A stretch of 64,000 nt of DNA, from positions 372,001-436,000 of the forward strand of contig RCTD01000025.1 in NCBI GenBank assembly GCA_014898415.1, written 5' to 3'. Every line of letters begins with the position of its first letter. Positions within the stretch are counted from its first letter, which is position 1. Below are positions 20,301 to 33,062 of this stretch, in pieces. The stretch is from Stromatinia cepivora (lineage: Eukaryota; Ascomycota; Leotiomycetes; Helotiales; Sclerotiniaceae). The notes under the pieces were generated by a model, which saw nothing but the letters and a program-made list of their open reading frames with translations, was not told the DNA's origin and made no database searches. Made by a program: the position numbers and the translations under genes.

Positions 20301-23300
20301 GCTGCTGAGGAGCACCTCGAATTTCCTCACCAGGAGCGGGACGGCGAATAACGCCCACAGGTGCTCTTCCAGGATGACCAGGGTGGTCCGGCTGACCTCT
20401 GCGTAGTTGACGTGCTTGGGCAGCGAGATCTGGAGGTAAGGATGCCATAAAATCTTCATCACCATCCATCAAAACCTCCTGCCTGAGAGCTGGTGAAAAG
20501 GTGGCAAGAATACTTGGAAGGTCCATATCCCCATTTGGTGGACCGCCACCTGCAGCTGCTGCTGCTTCCCGTCGTTCGTTACGTTCACGACGACGGCGTT
20601 CTTGTGCCTCTTGTTGCATGATTTCCTCTCGGATATCATCTGGCAGGGCATCAAGGAATTCCTGGTCAATGTCGGTTGGTTGTGAGCCGGTGGCAGTAGC
20701 TTGTTGACGTCGTTCGGCAACGGCAGCCATGATGACCTCCTCACGGATCTCATCTGGAAGTTCCGCAAGAAACTCTGCGTCAATACCCAAATCTGTAATA
20801 TCAAATGGATTACCACGGATCACAGTCATGACTCTAGGACGATCGGCAGCTGGAACTTCCGCTTCCTGTGTTCCTGCATTCGTAGCCGTTTCCGGCGCTT
20901 CGCTCTGAACACCCTCCATAGCATCAGTTGCGTTGGCATTATTAGCCTCGACAGACTCCTCGGTTTGTTCATCAACCTCGGCACTTTGAGTGGCCGCAAG
21001 CTCAGCTGCAGCTCTTTCGGCAGCTTCTTTCTCTTCAGCCTCTTTCTTCTCTCTGGCTGCCTTCTCCTCTGCCTCCTTGGCTTCCCTAGCCAATTTTTCT
21101 GCTTCGAGTCGCTTTTTCTTTTCTTCTTCCAGTGAGCGAATTCGCTCCATTTCAGCTGCTTTGATAACTTTATCGGCTTCGATAGCAGGAGGTACAAGTC
21201 CTGCCATAATTTCGGTTTTGAGCTCTTGGGCGACCTCAACATTGCTCGGTCCAAAGAGTAACTTGGACTCTTCTGACCATCGCGCAGCTGTACACTGAGT
21301 GGAGAAAGATGTAGCGCTTCCAGGCTCGCTGGTATCGCGATGATTGTCAGTACGAGGACGACGCGTGCCAAACATTGCTTCAAGTTCTCTAGGCAGCTGA
21401 CCAGGACCAGCGGTAATGTGAAACTGTAAAGCTTGTCCATTACGAGCGATTGATCCTGGGATACGTAAGGATCTGATCATATCAAGGATTTGTTCAGGGC
21501 TATCACCAAAGGCACGTCCGCCAAGAACACTACTCATGTCTATCAAGCTTCCGCCTGGTCCCGGTGCTTGGATCCAGCTGCCTATTTGAGGTCCTCGATA
21601 GCCAGGTCGGTTTGAACCACTTGGGCCATTGCGTTGAAGTAAAGGATTCGTGCCGTCGTCCGTGGAATATGGGGGTGGAGCGCCGGATCTATGTGCTCTA
21701 TAACGAAAATCTGGAACTACAACTCTATCAGTTCTATTCTGTCTGGGTTGATCATTCATAATTCCCGCCAGAATCGCAGATTCAATCGCCTGGACGCGTC
21801 TTTCCGCGAACCTGCTCATAGCTTCTAATTCTGAGAGTTGAGACAACCTACCACCAAGTGGATCGCGCGAACCTCCGGGAAGGAATGGAAAGGGACTGGG
21901 GAATGCATGACGATGTCGGCCTTGATGTCCACGGTGGCTGATGACCATTGGAGGCTCAACATCTCCTTCCCAACCAAAGATAGGACCGGGGCCGTCCGCT
22001 TGATCTATTAGTCGGACCGTAGAGCTTGGTCTGATATTGGACTGACCTGGATATGCGTGCTCAAAGAGCATTTCTTCGTCCACATCATCCTCATCTTCTT
22101 CCTCATCTTCTGCAGTGAAAGTTAGCAAATGCTTACAGAATGCTATCGAAGCCGATTCAAAATAAAAGAGAAATATAATCCATACCTTCTTCTTCAATTT
22201 CTTCCATGTATTCACCCAAAGGTTCTTCTTCATCATCTTCAGGGTCACCAACACCTTCTTCTTCCAGACGTTGAAGCATTTCAACGGCATCTTCCTCATC
22301 ACCAGCACCAGCAAGAACACGAACAAGATTGCCAATAGGACCCATATCACCCATAGAATGAGTATGAACATGTGCCTGTTCGTTGTCCTCTCCTGGTCCC
22401 TCATAACCTTCCCCGTAATCTTCTTCATCTTCCTCCATTTCTTCGTCGTTTTCGCTTTCCCATCCATCAAGATCTTCGTCTTCGGCAAGCTCTTGGACAT
22501 TTCCAGCCTCGTCAAGAATTTCGATACGAGCATCATCATCCTCCATTTCCTCGGAACCGTGCTCGTCATCATCTTCTTCATCTTCACTATCATCATCGTC
22601 TTCGTCATCATCTTCTTCATCCTCCATGATGACTTCGACATCAACACCATGATCGCCAGAAAGACCTTCGATGGGACCCATGCCATCATCTTCATCATCT
22701 TCATCACTAACATTCTCCTCATCATCTTGTTCCATTTCTTCTTCATACTCCATACCGTCGTCGTATTCGCCTTCGTACATATCTTCATCATCTATAAAAG
22801 TTAGCTGCTAAATAATAAGTATGACACTGGGTACAACTTACCATCTTCGGAATCGGATGATGTATCATTCTCATCCCCCTGCTCGAACATGCCTAAAGTC
22901 GAGTTTCGGAATAGATCAGGGGTCTCTTCCCGCTCATCTTCTAGATCTGACACTGAAGTAGCAGACTCAATATCGTCCTCGTCAGCTTGTCCTGGAAGAG
23001 AGGATATAAGTGAGTTTTCACTAAGATAGATGGCATGATGAGTAAGCTGCTTGAGAGGTCGCAAAATATATTTGACGGCTCGCTTTGCACCTGGAAAGTT
23101 GAGATCTATGTCTGCGACCGAAGCAGTCAAGGCTGCAATGTATCCCTTTTCGAACATAATGCGCTTGAGCTGCATCTGCGATCTCTTACTAACAGAAGTA
23201 TCCGTAGTTCCTAGATTATCCTTTCCAGTCATAATATGCATCATGAGATCAGCAAGTGAAAGCATCCTAGCATATTTAACCTCGAGGGGTTCAGTAGAAG

Positions 23301-26300
23301 CGCTTGCGTCTTTGTAGGCTTTGAGAATATTTTCTAGGACAAAACGTCGAACGAACAAGAGGTCAGGTTCGTCTTCTCCATCGCTTTGCTCTCGGGACTT
23401 GTCAAGGATCTGTTCTCCTGTCTTGTTCAACAGAGCAGTGATGACAGAGTCGGCCCAATGCGAAGTGGTGAGCTTCTTGCGAATGGCTGTATTTTCTGCA
23501 TAATCCAATGTTCCAATGGGCAAAAGATCGGCGAGAAGATAATGAAGCACACTAGATCGGGGTTTAGACGGAGTCATGGCTTGAGGAGGAGCACTACGCT
23601 TGAAATTGATGAACTCGATCTTGGTTCTATTGTAAGAGGACAAAAGTTCTGTGAGACATTGCAGCAGGAAACATCGATAGATATATATAGGATGTTCGTC
23701 GGCCTTGAATTCCTGTTTCGTGGGTTCCCGGATAGATTGGCCGTCTTTGGGTGCAGGTGAATCAGGCACGGACGGTGCACCAACCATTGACACATCTCCG
23801 TTGGATGAGGTAGCCTTCTCGGTATGGCTAGTGGTTGGACGATCCTTATCTTCCACATCTTTGTAATTCAAGAGCTCACAAAGTAGGAAGTGAATAACAC
23901 CATCTGGGTTCTCGACTACGGGTGTTTTGTGCTCTGAGGAAGCTGCCTTTCCAACATCGGGCATATCGGTATCAATAACCTCAGTGGATGGTTTGAGATC
24001 TTGGAGACTTAGATCCTCCGTGGCTTGTACGGTCGGCTGAACAGTATCTTCAGAAATCTTGACAGACGAAGTGTTTTCACTTAGAGGGTCACCCTTGAGG
24101 ACTAAGGAGGGTGCACGAATTGGGGGGTCAGACGACAATGGCCATCCTGTAAACTTGACCATTTCGTTAGTTACTTGAACAAATAGTGCCGGGACACGAT
24201 TGGCGACGTGTTGCAACCCTCTCAAATACAGCTGAAGATCAATAGGGGATCGCTGCGGTCGAACATTGTGATCAAAGAAGGCCTTAATATCTGATCGCAT
24301 AATTTGTTTGATGGTTTCGTCATCCTCAACAATATGTCTGAGAATTAGCAAAAGAGGGCTGTGGATGCGAGTCGAGCTGGCTCCCGCAAGCTGCTTCGCC
24401 ATGACAAACAATCGCTGTATGTTCCTCTTCTCGCCCATGGCTTGCGCAATTGAGCGAGTGCGTGTTAATATGACAAGGATTCGAAGTACAGCAAGTGCGA
24501 GCGATTCTTCCTTTCCAATTCGTGGAAGGATATCCAGAATTGACTCTAAAAGTTGGGATCTTTCTTCTTCAGATACGGCAAGCTCTACATGCTCAATGAC
24601 AGGTGCCTCAATCTTTTCATTTTCATCTTTTGGTGGTGTCCACTTAGCCTTTCTTGGTTTAGCATCTTCGCTCAAAAGCATCTCAACAATCAGAAGAATC
24701 TGTGCAATCCATGGCGATGGTTCCTCGGCGGAATGCGAAGGAGATAGCTTGACAAAAGTGAGCAAGGTGGAGAGATTTTCCTTGAGCTCTCCCACCGCAG
24801 CGGCGTAGAACTGCTTTTCACGTAACATTAACGCCAATAAATGAGCATAGGCAGCGATCTTATTTCCATCAGTGCGAACATCTTCTGCACCTGCGAAAGA
24901 CATCAAGGCGACAACAAGTGTTTCAGCGACAACCTTTCTCAGTCCAGAATGATCGGGAGATTTATTGACCACGGTAGTAATCAAATCGGATATCTCAAAT
25001 GTGACATCGCCATGAGCATTGATGACGTCCAAGCACTTATCAATCAAGTTTTCTCGAATGAGTTTACGCTCATCATTCAAGTCGTCAACGGTGACTTGCT
25101 TGACAGAAGGCTCCTCGGCCTTGACGGATTGCGTAGGCTTCAGTGAAGGACTTTCACGAGCGGCGCTAGATCCGGCGCCATTCGATGCATCTTGGTTTCT
25201 ATTATCATAACCAGGGGCGATTTGGTTCATCATGCGATTAAACCCTTGGGGCGTAAAAGGATCATCGGCTGATCCAGGTGTGCCTACTTGGCCTGATGCC
25301 GGAACTGCGGCTACTGTTTGAAGAGAGTTAATGATCGCTGTTACATCTGGGTGTGTAGAATGGATAGCCGCGGGTTGCTCATTTGGGCTTGCTGATCCAG
25401 TAGATCCACTTGAAGGTCTAGAATTACCACTAGGCTCGGGAGCAACCTCAATATCATCGTCAGGAATTGGGCAGCGCCCACGACTTCTTTCTCTCTTCTG
25501 TTCCTTGCAATAGTCAGTTGAAGTAGCAAGATTATTGTTGCAACGATACAAGGCTTCCTTGGCTAAATCCTCATCATAGCCTTGGTCTTTGAGCGCGTTA
25601 ACGTTATCAGAATTAATCTTGAAAGCCTTTCGGGAAGGTTTTGTTTGTCGGGTAGGTTGGTTTTCAGTTCTCCTAATAGCTCCACCTTCTCCTTCAGTGG
25701 AGGCTATAGTACGAATTACTTCAATGAGAACCTCTGATATTTGGCTCGGAGCCTTTTCAATCAAATCAGATTCCCACAAACTTCGGACGGTAGGTAAGAT
25801 TGCCATGCGAAGCTCCACCATGAACTGGCCAGGAGTGAAAGAGTCAACCCGAGCACGATCTCGATCTCGTTCATTGCGAGGCATCATAGCTAGGGTCTGT
25901 GGAACTTCGATTACATGCTTGGAATTGGCGAGGATTGAATACATAGAAATGATCTGTTTGGCGCCGATGGCCGCCAATCCATGCTTCACGGGCTTTTCGG
26001 GTGTCTTCTCCTCCTCCTGCTGCTCGCGTGACAGGACACTTGGCGCACGGATTTCGGAGGTAAAAGCTTCTAGGATTCGATTCAGTGTGATGAAGCCGGA
26101 ACGCTCCTTGAAAGCTTGTAAGACGATACTGATGGTTTGGATTTGGCGATCTGTATGACGAGAAGCTAGAAAGTATCAGTTTCAATCTTGTCAAATTGAT
26201 AAAAGGGATGGTTCTTACAATCAATTAACATATCCTTGAGCACATGTAACAATTCGATCCAATATGAGTAAGTTTCCGTACTGTTGTCATCGCCGGGGCG

Positions 26301-29300
26301 GGCCAATTGTTTGAGAATAGATTCAGACAAAGCTTCGGCGATAGTGGTATGGTTTTGTCTGTAGTATGGATCGGGATTCCGCTTGCTGAGTAGTACCTTA
26401 CCAACATTCTGGAAGAAGGGACTAATAACCCGAGCCGTCTTGCCAAGGAGGTAACGGAACGTTTGATAGTTCCGATATTGAGCAGAATTCCTCAAGGCTC
26501 CAGGGGTCTGAAGTTCTGTAGAATTCTGAGCCGACTGACCTGATGGCTTGGCGGATGTATCTGGAGCCGGATTAGCCTCTGCGACCTCTGTTTGCAATGT
26601 AACAGGCAATGCTGTTATACCAGCGGACGGAGATGGAGACTCGGTTTCGACACCTGGTGTTAGCACATTTGCAGCAGTGTGAGATGGCTCGGTGAAGACT
26701 GCTCCTGGGAACACATCCCTCATTACGCTGTCCTTAATTCGTGGTGGTGATATTTGTTGCCAGCTCTTGGGAACAAACGTTTGCAACAGAATTTCCTCTT
26801 TGATAGATGCACCTAAGAGGGGGCCTAGGGTCTGAATTAAGTGGTTGTAGTGATCAGCGAAATTCATAGAATTGAAGCCAGACGGAGTGTTTCTGTGACT
26901 GTATGGAGATCCTTGTATAGAAGCTGCCAAATTAGATACCAAGGACTGAACATTGACAAAAGCTTTCGCAAAAGCAGTGCCTTGTGCCAATATCGCCTTG
27001 TCGGCTTGATCATGGCTTTGATTGTCTACGAACGGAGCAAAGAAAGATGTGCTGAAGTTGTGTGTGGCGAACGGTTGGAGAGCATCTGCGGCAGCCTGGG
27101 CTCGCTTCAAAAGTGATGGAATCACGAGATATGGTTTTTGCTCAGCGAGAAGAGCGATAACATTTTGCAGATTTCGTCCAGATATGCCGTCTCCGAAATT
27201 GGCTGGCAGGCTTTGAGACTCGGCGAGATCAAGCACATACTCAATGCCACCTCTGGCGCAGAACTCAGTACGGACGGAAGAGTTGTTCAATACAGTCGCA
27301 AGAAAAGAAGCGACCGAGGTGATGTATGCCGTCATGGAAGTATCGGAGTCTTTGGATGTTACTGGAGCGGGCACTGCTTCATCGGCATCGCGCATTTCAA
27401 CATCACCACCAGTATCGTTTGCCTTGCCTTTTCCCTTTACATCCGAAGAACTGCCTGAGGAGGCACCTAAAGGAACGACATTGCCAGTGGAATCATGTTC
27501 CCACAACTTAACACCTGCTCTATCTTTCTCAGCCTTGATTTTGCATAGATAACCGACTCGGACGACCATATCAAGGATAGCGTTGATAATTGCGCCCTTA
27601 AGAGGTGGGTGATGTCGTGCCAATTCATCGAAAGTACCGCCTAAACTAGATGGCAATTCACCACTTGACTCCATACATTTGACATGCTCGGGACTCTCGA
27701 ATATCTCAAAGAACGATTCCAGAGCACGGGAGGCTCGAAACATCTTCATACCAGCACTGTTCAAGCAGAGCGCACTAAATGCTTGCGGTACAATATTAAT
27801 GGTTTCCTGAGTTGGTAAGATGCCACGAGCAAGTGGGCCATCGCGGGGAGCTTCAAGCATCGCCAAAGTTGGTGGGTGTGGGGTGGTATCTACCTCAAAA
27901 AGTGGTTCATCATCAGATTCTTCGTCAGATGATGCTGTTGAGATATCCCCATCAGGACCTTCAATAGCTAGGTGTGCGGAACCACGCCTCTTCTTTGCCC
28001 CAGAAGGTGACAGCATCTGAATTGGTCTCCCAGTGACAGCTTCGAGAAAACCTTTGCTCAAGCCAGCTTCTGCAATGATTGCGAAACTCGTAGGCTCGTT
28101 ATTGATGAAACCATTCAATATACCAACGGCGTTGGTCCAGACAATGGAGCCAAAACAGCGAGCGTTCCCAATGATTTGACGTAAACTACCAAGGAGTTGT
28201 GAAGAATCAATGAGATTTCGCAAAATGCGGTCAAAGTTGCCTCCGTAACTATTTGCTGATGACATCATATGGTGAATAAATTTGAACAGCCATTTCAAGA
28301 CTTGTTGTTGATAGAAAGGAATCTCATAGTCAGTAGATGGTGAACGATGTTCGATTGGCATTCCATTACTAGGTTCTGCTATGGCTGAAGCAGCTGTCGT
28401 CTCGTGAACAATCAAATCTGAGACACGATCGAGGCCGTTTGCATTGACCAGTATCTGAAAGGCTTCACGAGCACTGTATACAACATTGTCCAAAAATGAC
28501 AAAGTTTTCGGTTGATAGCGCTGGGCGACAGTAGTGCGCAATCCGAGAATTTCAATCATGATAGGTATCAAACCAGCTGTAACAAGGCCTTCTGCAGTAC
28601 GGGGATACTGACAGAGACTAGTCATAAGTGAGAATAAAGCGTTTCGCCACTGATCCTTGTCTGTCAACTTATCACCAATATCCTCTACAGCCATCTCTGC
28701 CACAGCTTTACGGATAACGTACAACATGACTCCATGGTTTATAGTAGTATTCAAAGCCTTGCAGACATCTTGAAATTTTGTTGAAATACCTGCGATGGCC
28801 TCGAGGGTTGAAAATGCCAGCGTCTGCATGTATGTAGAGACAGCGATATCACCTTCTGCGGGCGGGTGCACCAAATCAGCAACTTGATAGATGAATTGTA
28901 AACGCTTTGGCTCGTCACCATCTTGCTTCATGATGTTTTCAAGGAATAAGGGTTCAGCATAGACATTAGCCATGTTCGCGACAGCAAGCATTCTAATCGC
29001 CAGAGCCTGTTGTCGAGTCTCTAATGAAGATATGAGAGCTTTTGCAATTCGAATCTTTGTAAACAGCTCGTACTGTAGATCCTGGGGAAGATCCAAGCCA
29101 TACTCTTGCATCAAAGAATATATATCTGTGGATCGAAGCTTTGTAGAAGATATTTCTATTGTTTTGGCATTCTGTCGTTGCGCATCATCCGCAGGCATTG
29201 TTAGGGTACGTGCCAAAGTTGGAGATGTCTCTTCTGTTGTAGAAGAACGATTCGGACGGTGGGCGTTCGGGCCGAGATTGGATGATCTGCGAACCGGTGT

Positions 29301-30355
29301 TGGAGTAACAGGTGGGACAGGAGTAGTGATGGTATCGACTGGTTTCAATGCATTGTTGGCCGGCTCGGATTCTGTTTTGGTTTTCGGATAATAAGTCATC
29401 CTGACGTCTCCCCATTCATCCCAGCTCGTCTGCGATACAGGCGATGCGGTATGATCAGAACCTCTTCGAGGGTTTTTGGTATTTATGCTAACCCCTGATC
29501 CACCTTTGTATATTGAAACGAGATCATTTGCATAAACAATGGTGGTTGAACTCTTGTGGCTTACCGGGAGGTTGAAATAGGCCTTGTCCTTCTCCTTGCC
29601 TTTAGCCCCGGGAGTTGTAGGGTTAGGTGTCGTAATGGGGTGTGCCGAGTCTGGCGGCGTGGTGATGGTCTTGCTGAAAGGCAGTGCTAACTGAAGAACT
29701 CTATTGAGATCAATATTGTAATGCTCTGCCAAAAGATGCTTGCTACTTCGAGCAGATCCAACACGCTTCATAGCAGAGTTATATCTCTGGGCCAATTGAG
29801 ATGTGACAAGAAGAGTGTTCTCAAGTAATGACAAACACGTCGTATTGAGTAAACCCCCAAGATGCGGACTGCTGGAGTAGATACTGCGATTGCCACAATT
29901 CTCCAAAAGCATCTTTGAGAATTTCAAGATTGCTTCAATCAATTGTCTATCCCCATCTTCTCCATAGCCCAACTCTGACAGATCATGAGTCTTCGCATCG
30001 TCCGTTGCTGCTCCTACATTCGACTCCAGCATTTCACGACCGAAGTCTACCTTTTGAGGGCCATCTGATAGCTTGTATGTTGTGCAAAATCTTTCAAGTA
30101 TCACATCAAAGCGATTCAAGAGAGAGATCCAATGATAAAGGTCGCCACGGGGGAAAGGCCATCTTGTAGGAAATTGTGAGAGATGTTGCGGAAGGAGGGG
30201 CAGAGATATGGAGCATGCGGTTTTCACGAATTCGTTGATGAAGGGAGACTAAATGTATGATGTCAGCTTGACCGTGTATGCTAACCAACAGATAAAAAAA
30301 CACTTACCAAGGTTTCCAGGTGCTTGGGCTGTATCGTCTTGGTTATTCTGACCAT
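17383..30355 (-). CDS. TOM1: HECT-type E3 ubiquitin ligase, TOM1/HUWE1 family (4226 aa)
   Basis: The protein joins ubiquitin to target proteins. In yeast, Tom1 acts in the nucleus on excess histones and ribosomal proteins. Six exons close in frame: 30355-30308, 30248-26219, 26165-22842, 22791-22186, 22109-17532 and 17477-17383. All introns are GT-AG. The N-terminus (MVRITKTIQPKHLETL, then SPFINEFV) and following helical repeats fit the DUF908/DUF913 armadillo region. A UBA-like segment lies at about residues 1540-1580 (NVNALKDQGYDEDLAKEAL). Exon 4 is a nearly pure Asp/Glu acidic stretch (residues about 2468-2670). Ubiquitin-binding motifs of the LPDEIREE type lie near 3109 and 3151. The HECT domain is at about 3870-4226, with catalytic Cys4193 in SSHTCFN and the conserved C-terminal EYFGFA. 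The last intron falls three codons after that cysteine. The length is near that of HUWE1 and longer than yeast Tom1. Confidence 0.95.
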
Positions 30356-31501
30356 GATGACGGCAGGCGCGGCACAACCGCAGAAAAAAATATTTCGACC
30401 CCCTCCACTACCTCTGTAGTAATCCTAATTATTTGACAACTCAACAAAAAAAGAGTGTCTCAAGATACGACAGCTCCAGCTGTGGATAGGTGGCGTTTGG
30501 TGCGTTTGCGCCGTGAGAGTAAGTTGACTTTTGAGGCAATTATGTACGTCGCGCCGAATCTGCAAAATCAGTAACTTAGATGACGTTGAGTTAGTTACCT
30601 GCTCACAGATAAACTTTTCGTAAGAGTGCAAATAAAAAGAATGTTGAAAGTGTACAAGGTCGCGTTGATTTTCGATGTATGTGAGAATGCAGATGGAGAA
30701 ATTCGTGATATCGAAATTGGTGATATTGAAAGGTACGGTGCAGGCGCCTTTCAATACTTTGTCGTATCGATAAATGGAAATTTCCTCGATTTGATGACGC
30801 TGGGATGGGAAGACCAGCTAGTTACTGAAAGATATATTAAGTAGTATTAAAGTAACTATTCGTGTTTGTTGAGGACTTAAAAGGAACGAAGGTTTGGGAT
30901 TTTTGATTCTGGATATTAAGTGGTGGTGGGGTTTTATGTCTGTGTTATGTATGGATTTGGGTGGTAGGGTGTGGTGGAAAGAAAGTTGGAGATTTTGAAT
31001 GAAGCTCTCTCTCTTGTTGAAGCTACTACCTTAGGTTAATACAAGTAATCGCTTAAAACAAAACTACGTCAGTTATGATTAAAATGGATTGATTTCTACT
31101 TATTTATTGATTGAATTCCGTTTTGTCAATGAAAACAATTCTGAAGAAATTAAGTTAAGAGTAAGGTAGGTACAGTTACAGGGCAGGTACAGTTAAAAAA
31201 ATGAATCGATAAATTTCTTCATTAATTTTGATATGATAATTCAAGTTGTTGAGACTTAGTTTCATACCTGCCACTTTTTCTGCCACTTATCGAAAAGTTT
31301 GATAGGTAGCCAGCCTTTCGTAGCCTTGTCAAAACCCTGTCAAAGCCTTGTCTCAAATATTTGTCAGCCTTGTGACTTGTGAACGAGGGCTTGGAACTTC
31401 TTATCTAAGACTCCTCGTTCCTAGCTGTTGCAATTCAAGAATAGCACTTCTAGACCTACAACGAGAATCATTTCTGGTTCAAAGTCTGAGTTTAGTTGAT
31501 G

Positions 31502-31554
31502 AATACTTGAAATACTTGAAATACTTGAAATACTTGAAATACTTGAAATACTTG
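31502..31554 (+). repeat. 9-bp minisatellite (AATACTTGA)n, about 6 copies
   Basis: Perfect tandem copies of AATACTTGA. The period of three codons gives a spurious repeated LKY reading. Confidence 0.9.
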
Positions 31555-32337
31555 TCAACCTGTATCGATATATTTACAATATTTTGTTCGTTTTTCCGTC
31601 GACTTATCCTCGACCCTCCTAATTATCAGTGATCCTCACCCCAATACTATCACATGTATAACATGCATCTGTTTCTAGCAATGATGCTCCGCTGGCCCTC
31701 TGGGAGCCACTACCGTGGAGGCCTTTACTCGCTGTGCTCGATCGATTGTATAGGAAATAGCTGTATTATTAACTAGCAATCAAAATATCAAACCTCACTT
31801 ATGCTCCGCATATTTCGTTTTCCCTCTCCACTCCAGGTTACGCATGTTCCCGCTCCACCCAACGAATCGGAACAGTACCAAAATTAAGTAGAGAGGTTGG
31901 GCAAGGGATATTCATACCATTTTAATGTTTAGCCGCCTGCGTGGTCCTTGGATACAGGATATCATGAAACACAAAAGAAGTTATAAAGAAAGAAAAAGCT
32001 TCAAGTTTCATAAGGAAGATCTAAAGCTAAACGCCCAACCAAGGAATCCCCTTTAGAATGAATGGAACCTGTCAAACCGATTCACTACCGTCGATACTAA
32101 ACACAAAACTGGCTAGATTATCCCCTGAAAGATGTCGTTATGTGGCTATAAGTAACATAGTTAGATCTTGAGAGAAGTGTGAGTTAAGTTATGCATCAAT
32201 TAAAGTAGCCTCCGTTCTTAACCCCTGTTTGTTGCATTGAATGAAAGTTGATGGAATTATAGAATTATGAGGCATAAGAAAGATATGTGTCTTTAAATCA
32301 TATATATCGAATCTCCCAATCTATTCACACAACTCCT

Positions 32338-32400
32338 ATCAATTCATCAATTCATCAATTCATCAATTCATCAATTCATCAACTCATCAACTCATCAATT
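32338..32400 (+). repeat. 9-bp minisatellite (AATTCATCA)n, about 7 copies
   Basis: Tandem AATTCATCA units, the last two varied to AACTCATCA. Confidence 0.85.
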
Positions 32401-33062
32401 CTACATTCCTATATCCTTAAAAGAAATATCGAAAATATCTTTCCCCCGCCCCGCCCTCTCCCATTTGAATAAAAACTCTCTTTCCCATTAGTGACAAAGG
32501 AGAATAAATCTCCGAACGCGATCGAATCTTGTGTCACCGTGTCACTGTGTCACTGGTACTTTCATACTTTCATATCAAACGAAAGGAATACTGATATAGC
32601 ATTGTCACCACCACCAATTCAATAACCAACGAAACTCCTTTAACTCTAAAGAAGGAAAATGGTATGAATCAACAAAGATAGACATGACTTATATGATTCA
32701 AGTCATAAATACCCTTTTCCGTCTTTACATTCTGATTCTGAGTCTTTAAAATTACACCAAAAGAAACTCCACATTTTACACTCGTACAATCCACCGGTCC
32801 CTCTCTTGATATTGTACACGAACCTCTTCCTACTTCCCTAAAAAGAATACAAATCGACCGCATTTGGATTCAGAATCTCACCTCAACTCTACCTACCACC
32901 AACTTAATCCTTTCTTTACATCTTTTGATGGCCTCGAATACCGTAACCTCCCATTAAACTACTTCAACCAGACCACTCACTCACTACATACCTACCTACC
33001 TCCCTCAAACTACGAGAACTTCCTTCCTCGACATATATTCTTCTCTTAATTTTAATGAAACG

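Larger units (their letters stand above)
30356..33062. other. Long divergent intergenic region (TOM1 / GYP5 promoters)
   Basis: The 2.7-kb region lies between the start codons of two genes read in opposite directions, so both promoters should be here. Only short ORFs without domains occur (for example 30754-30425 minus, 30626-30844 plus). It holds two 9-bp minisatellites (31502 and 32338). A pyrimidine-rich, CT-tract stretch just before 33063 resembles a fungal promoter/leader. Confidence 0.6.

Noticed and set aside
22186..22791. Met/Lys/Trp-rich frame continuing upstream of 22109 (MMKICTKANTT...)
   Set aside because: It is the +1 reading of the acidic exon; the spliced model uses the Asp/Glu frame, which joins correctly on both sides.
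31348..31632. 94-codon frame with repeated LKY
   Set aside because: Same reason: the core is a minisatellite, with no domain outside it.
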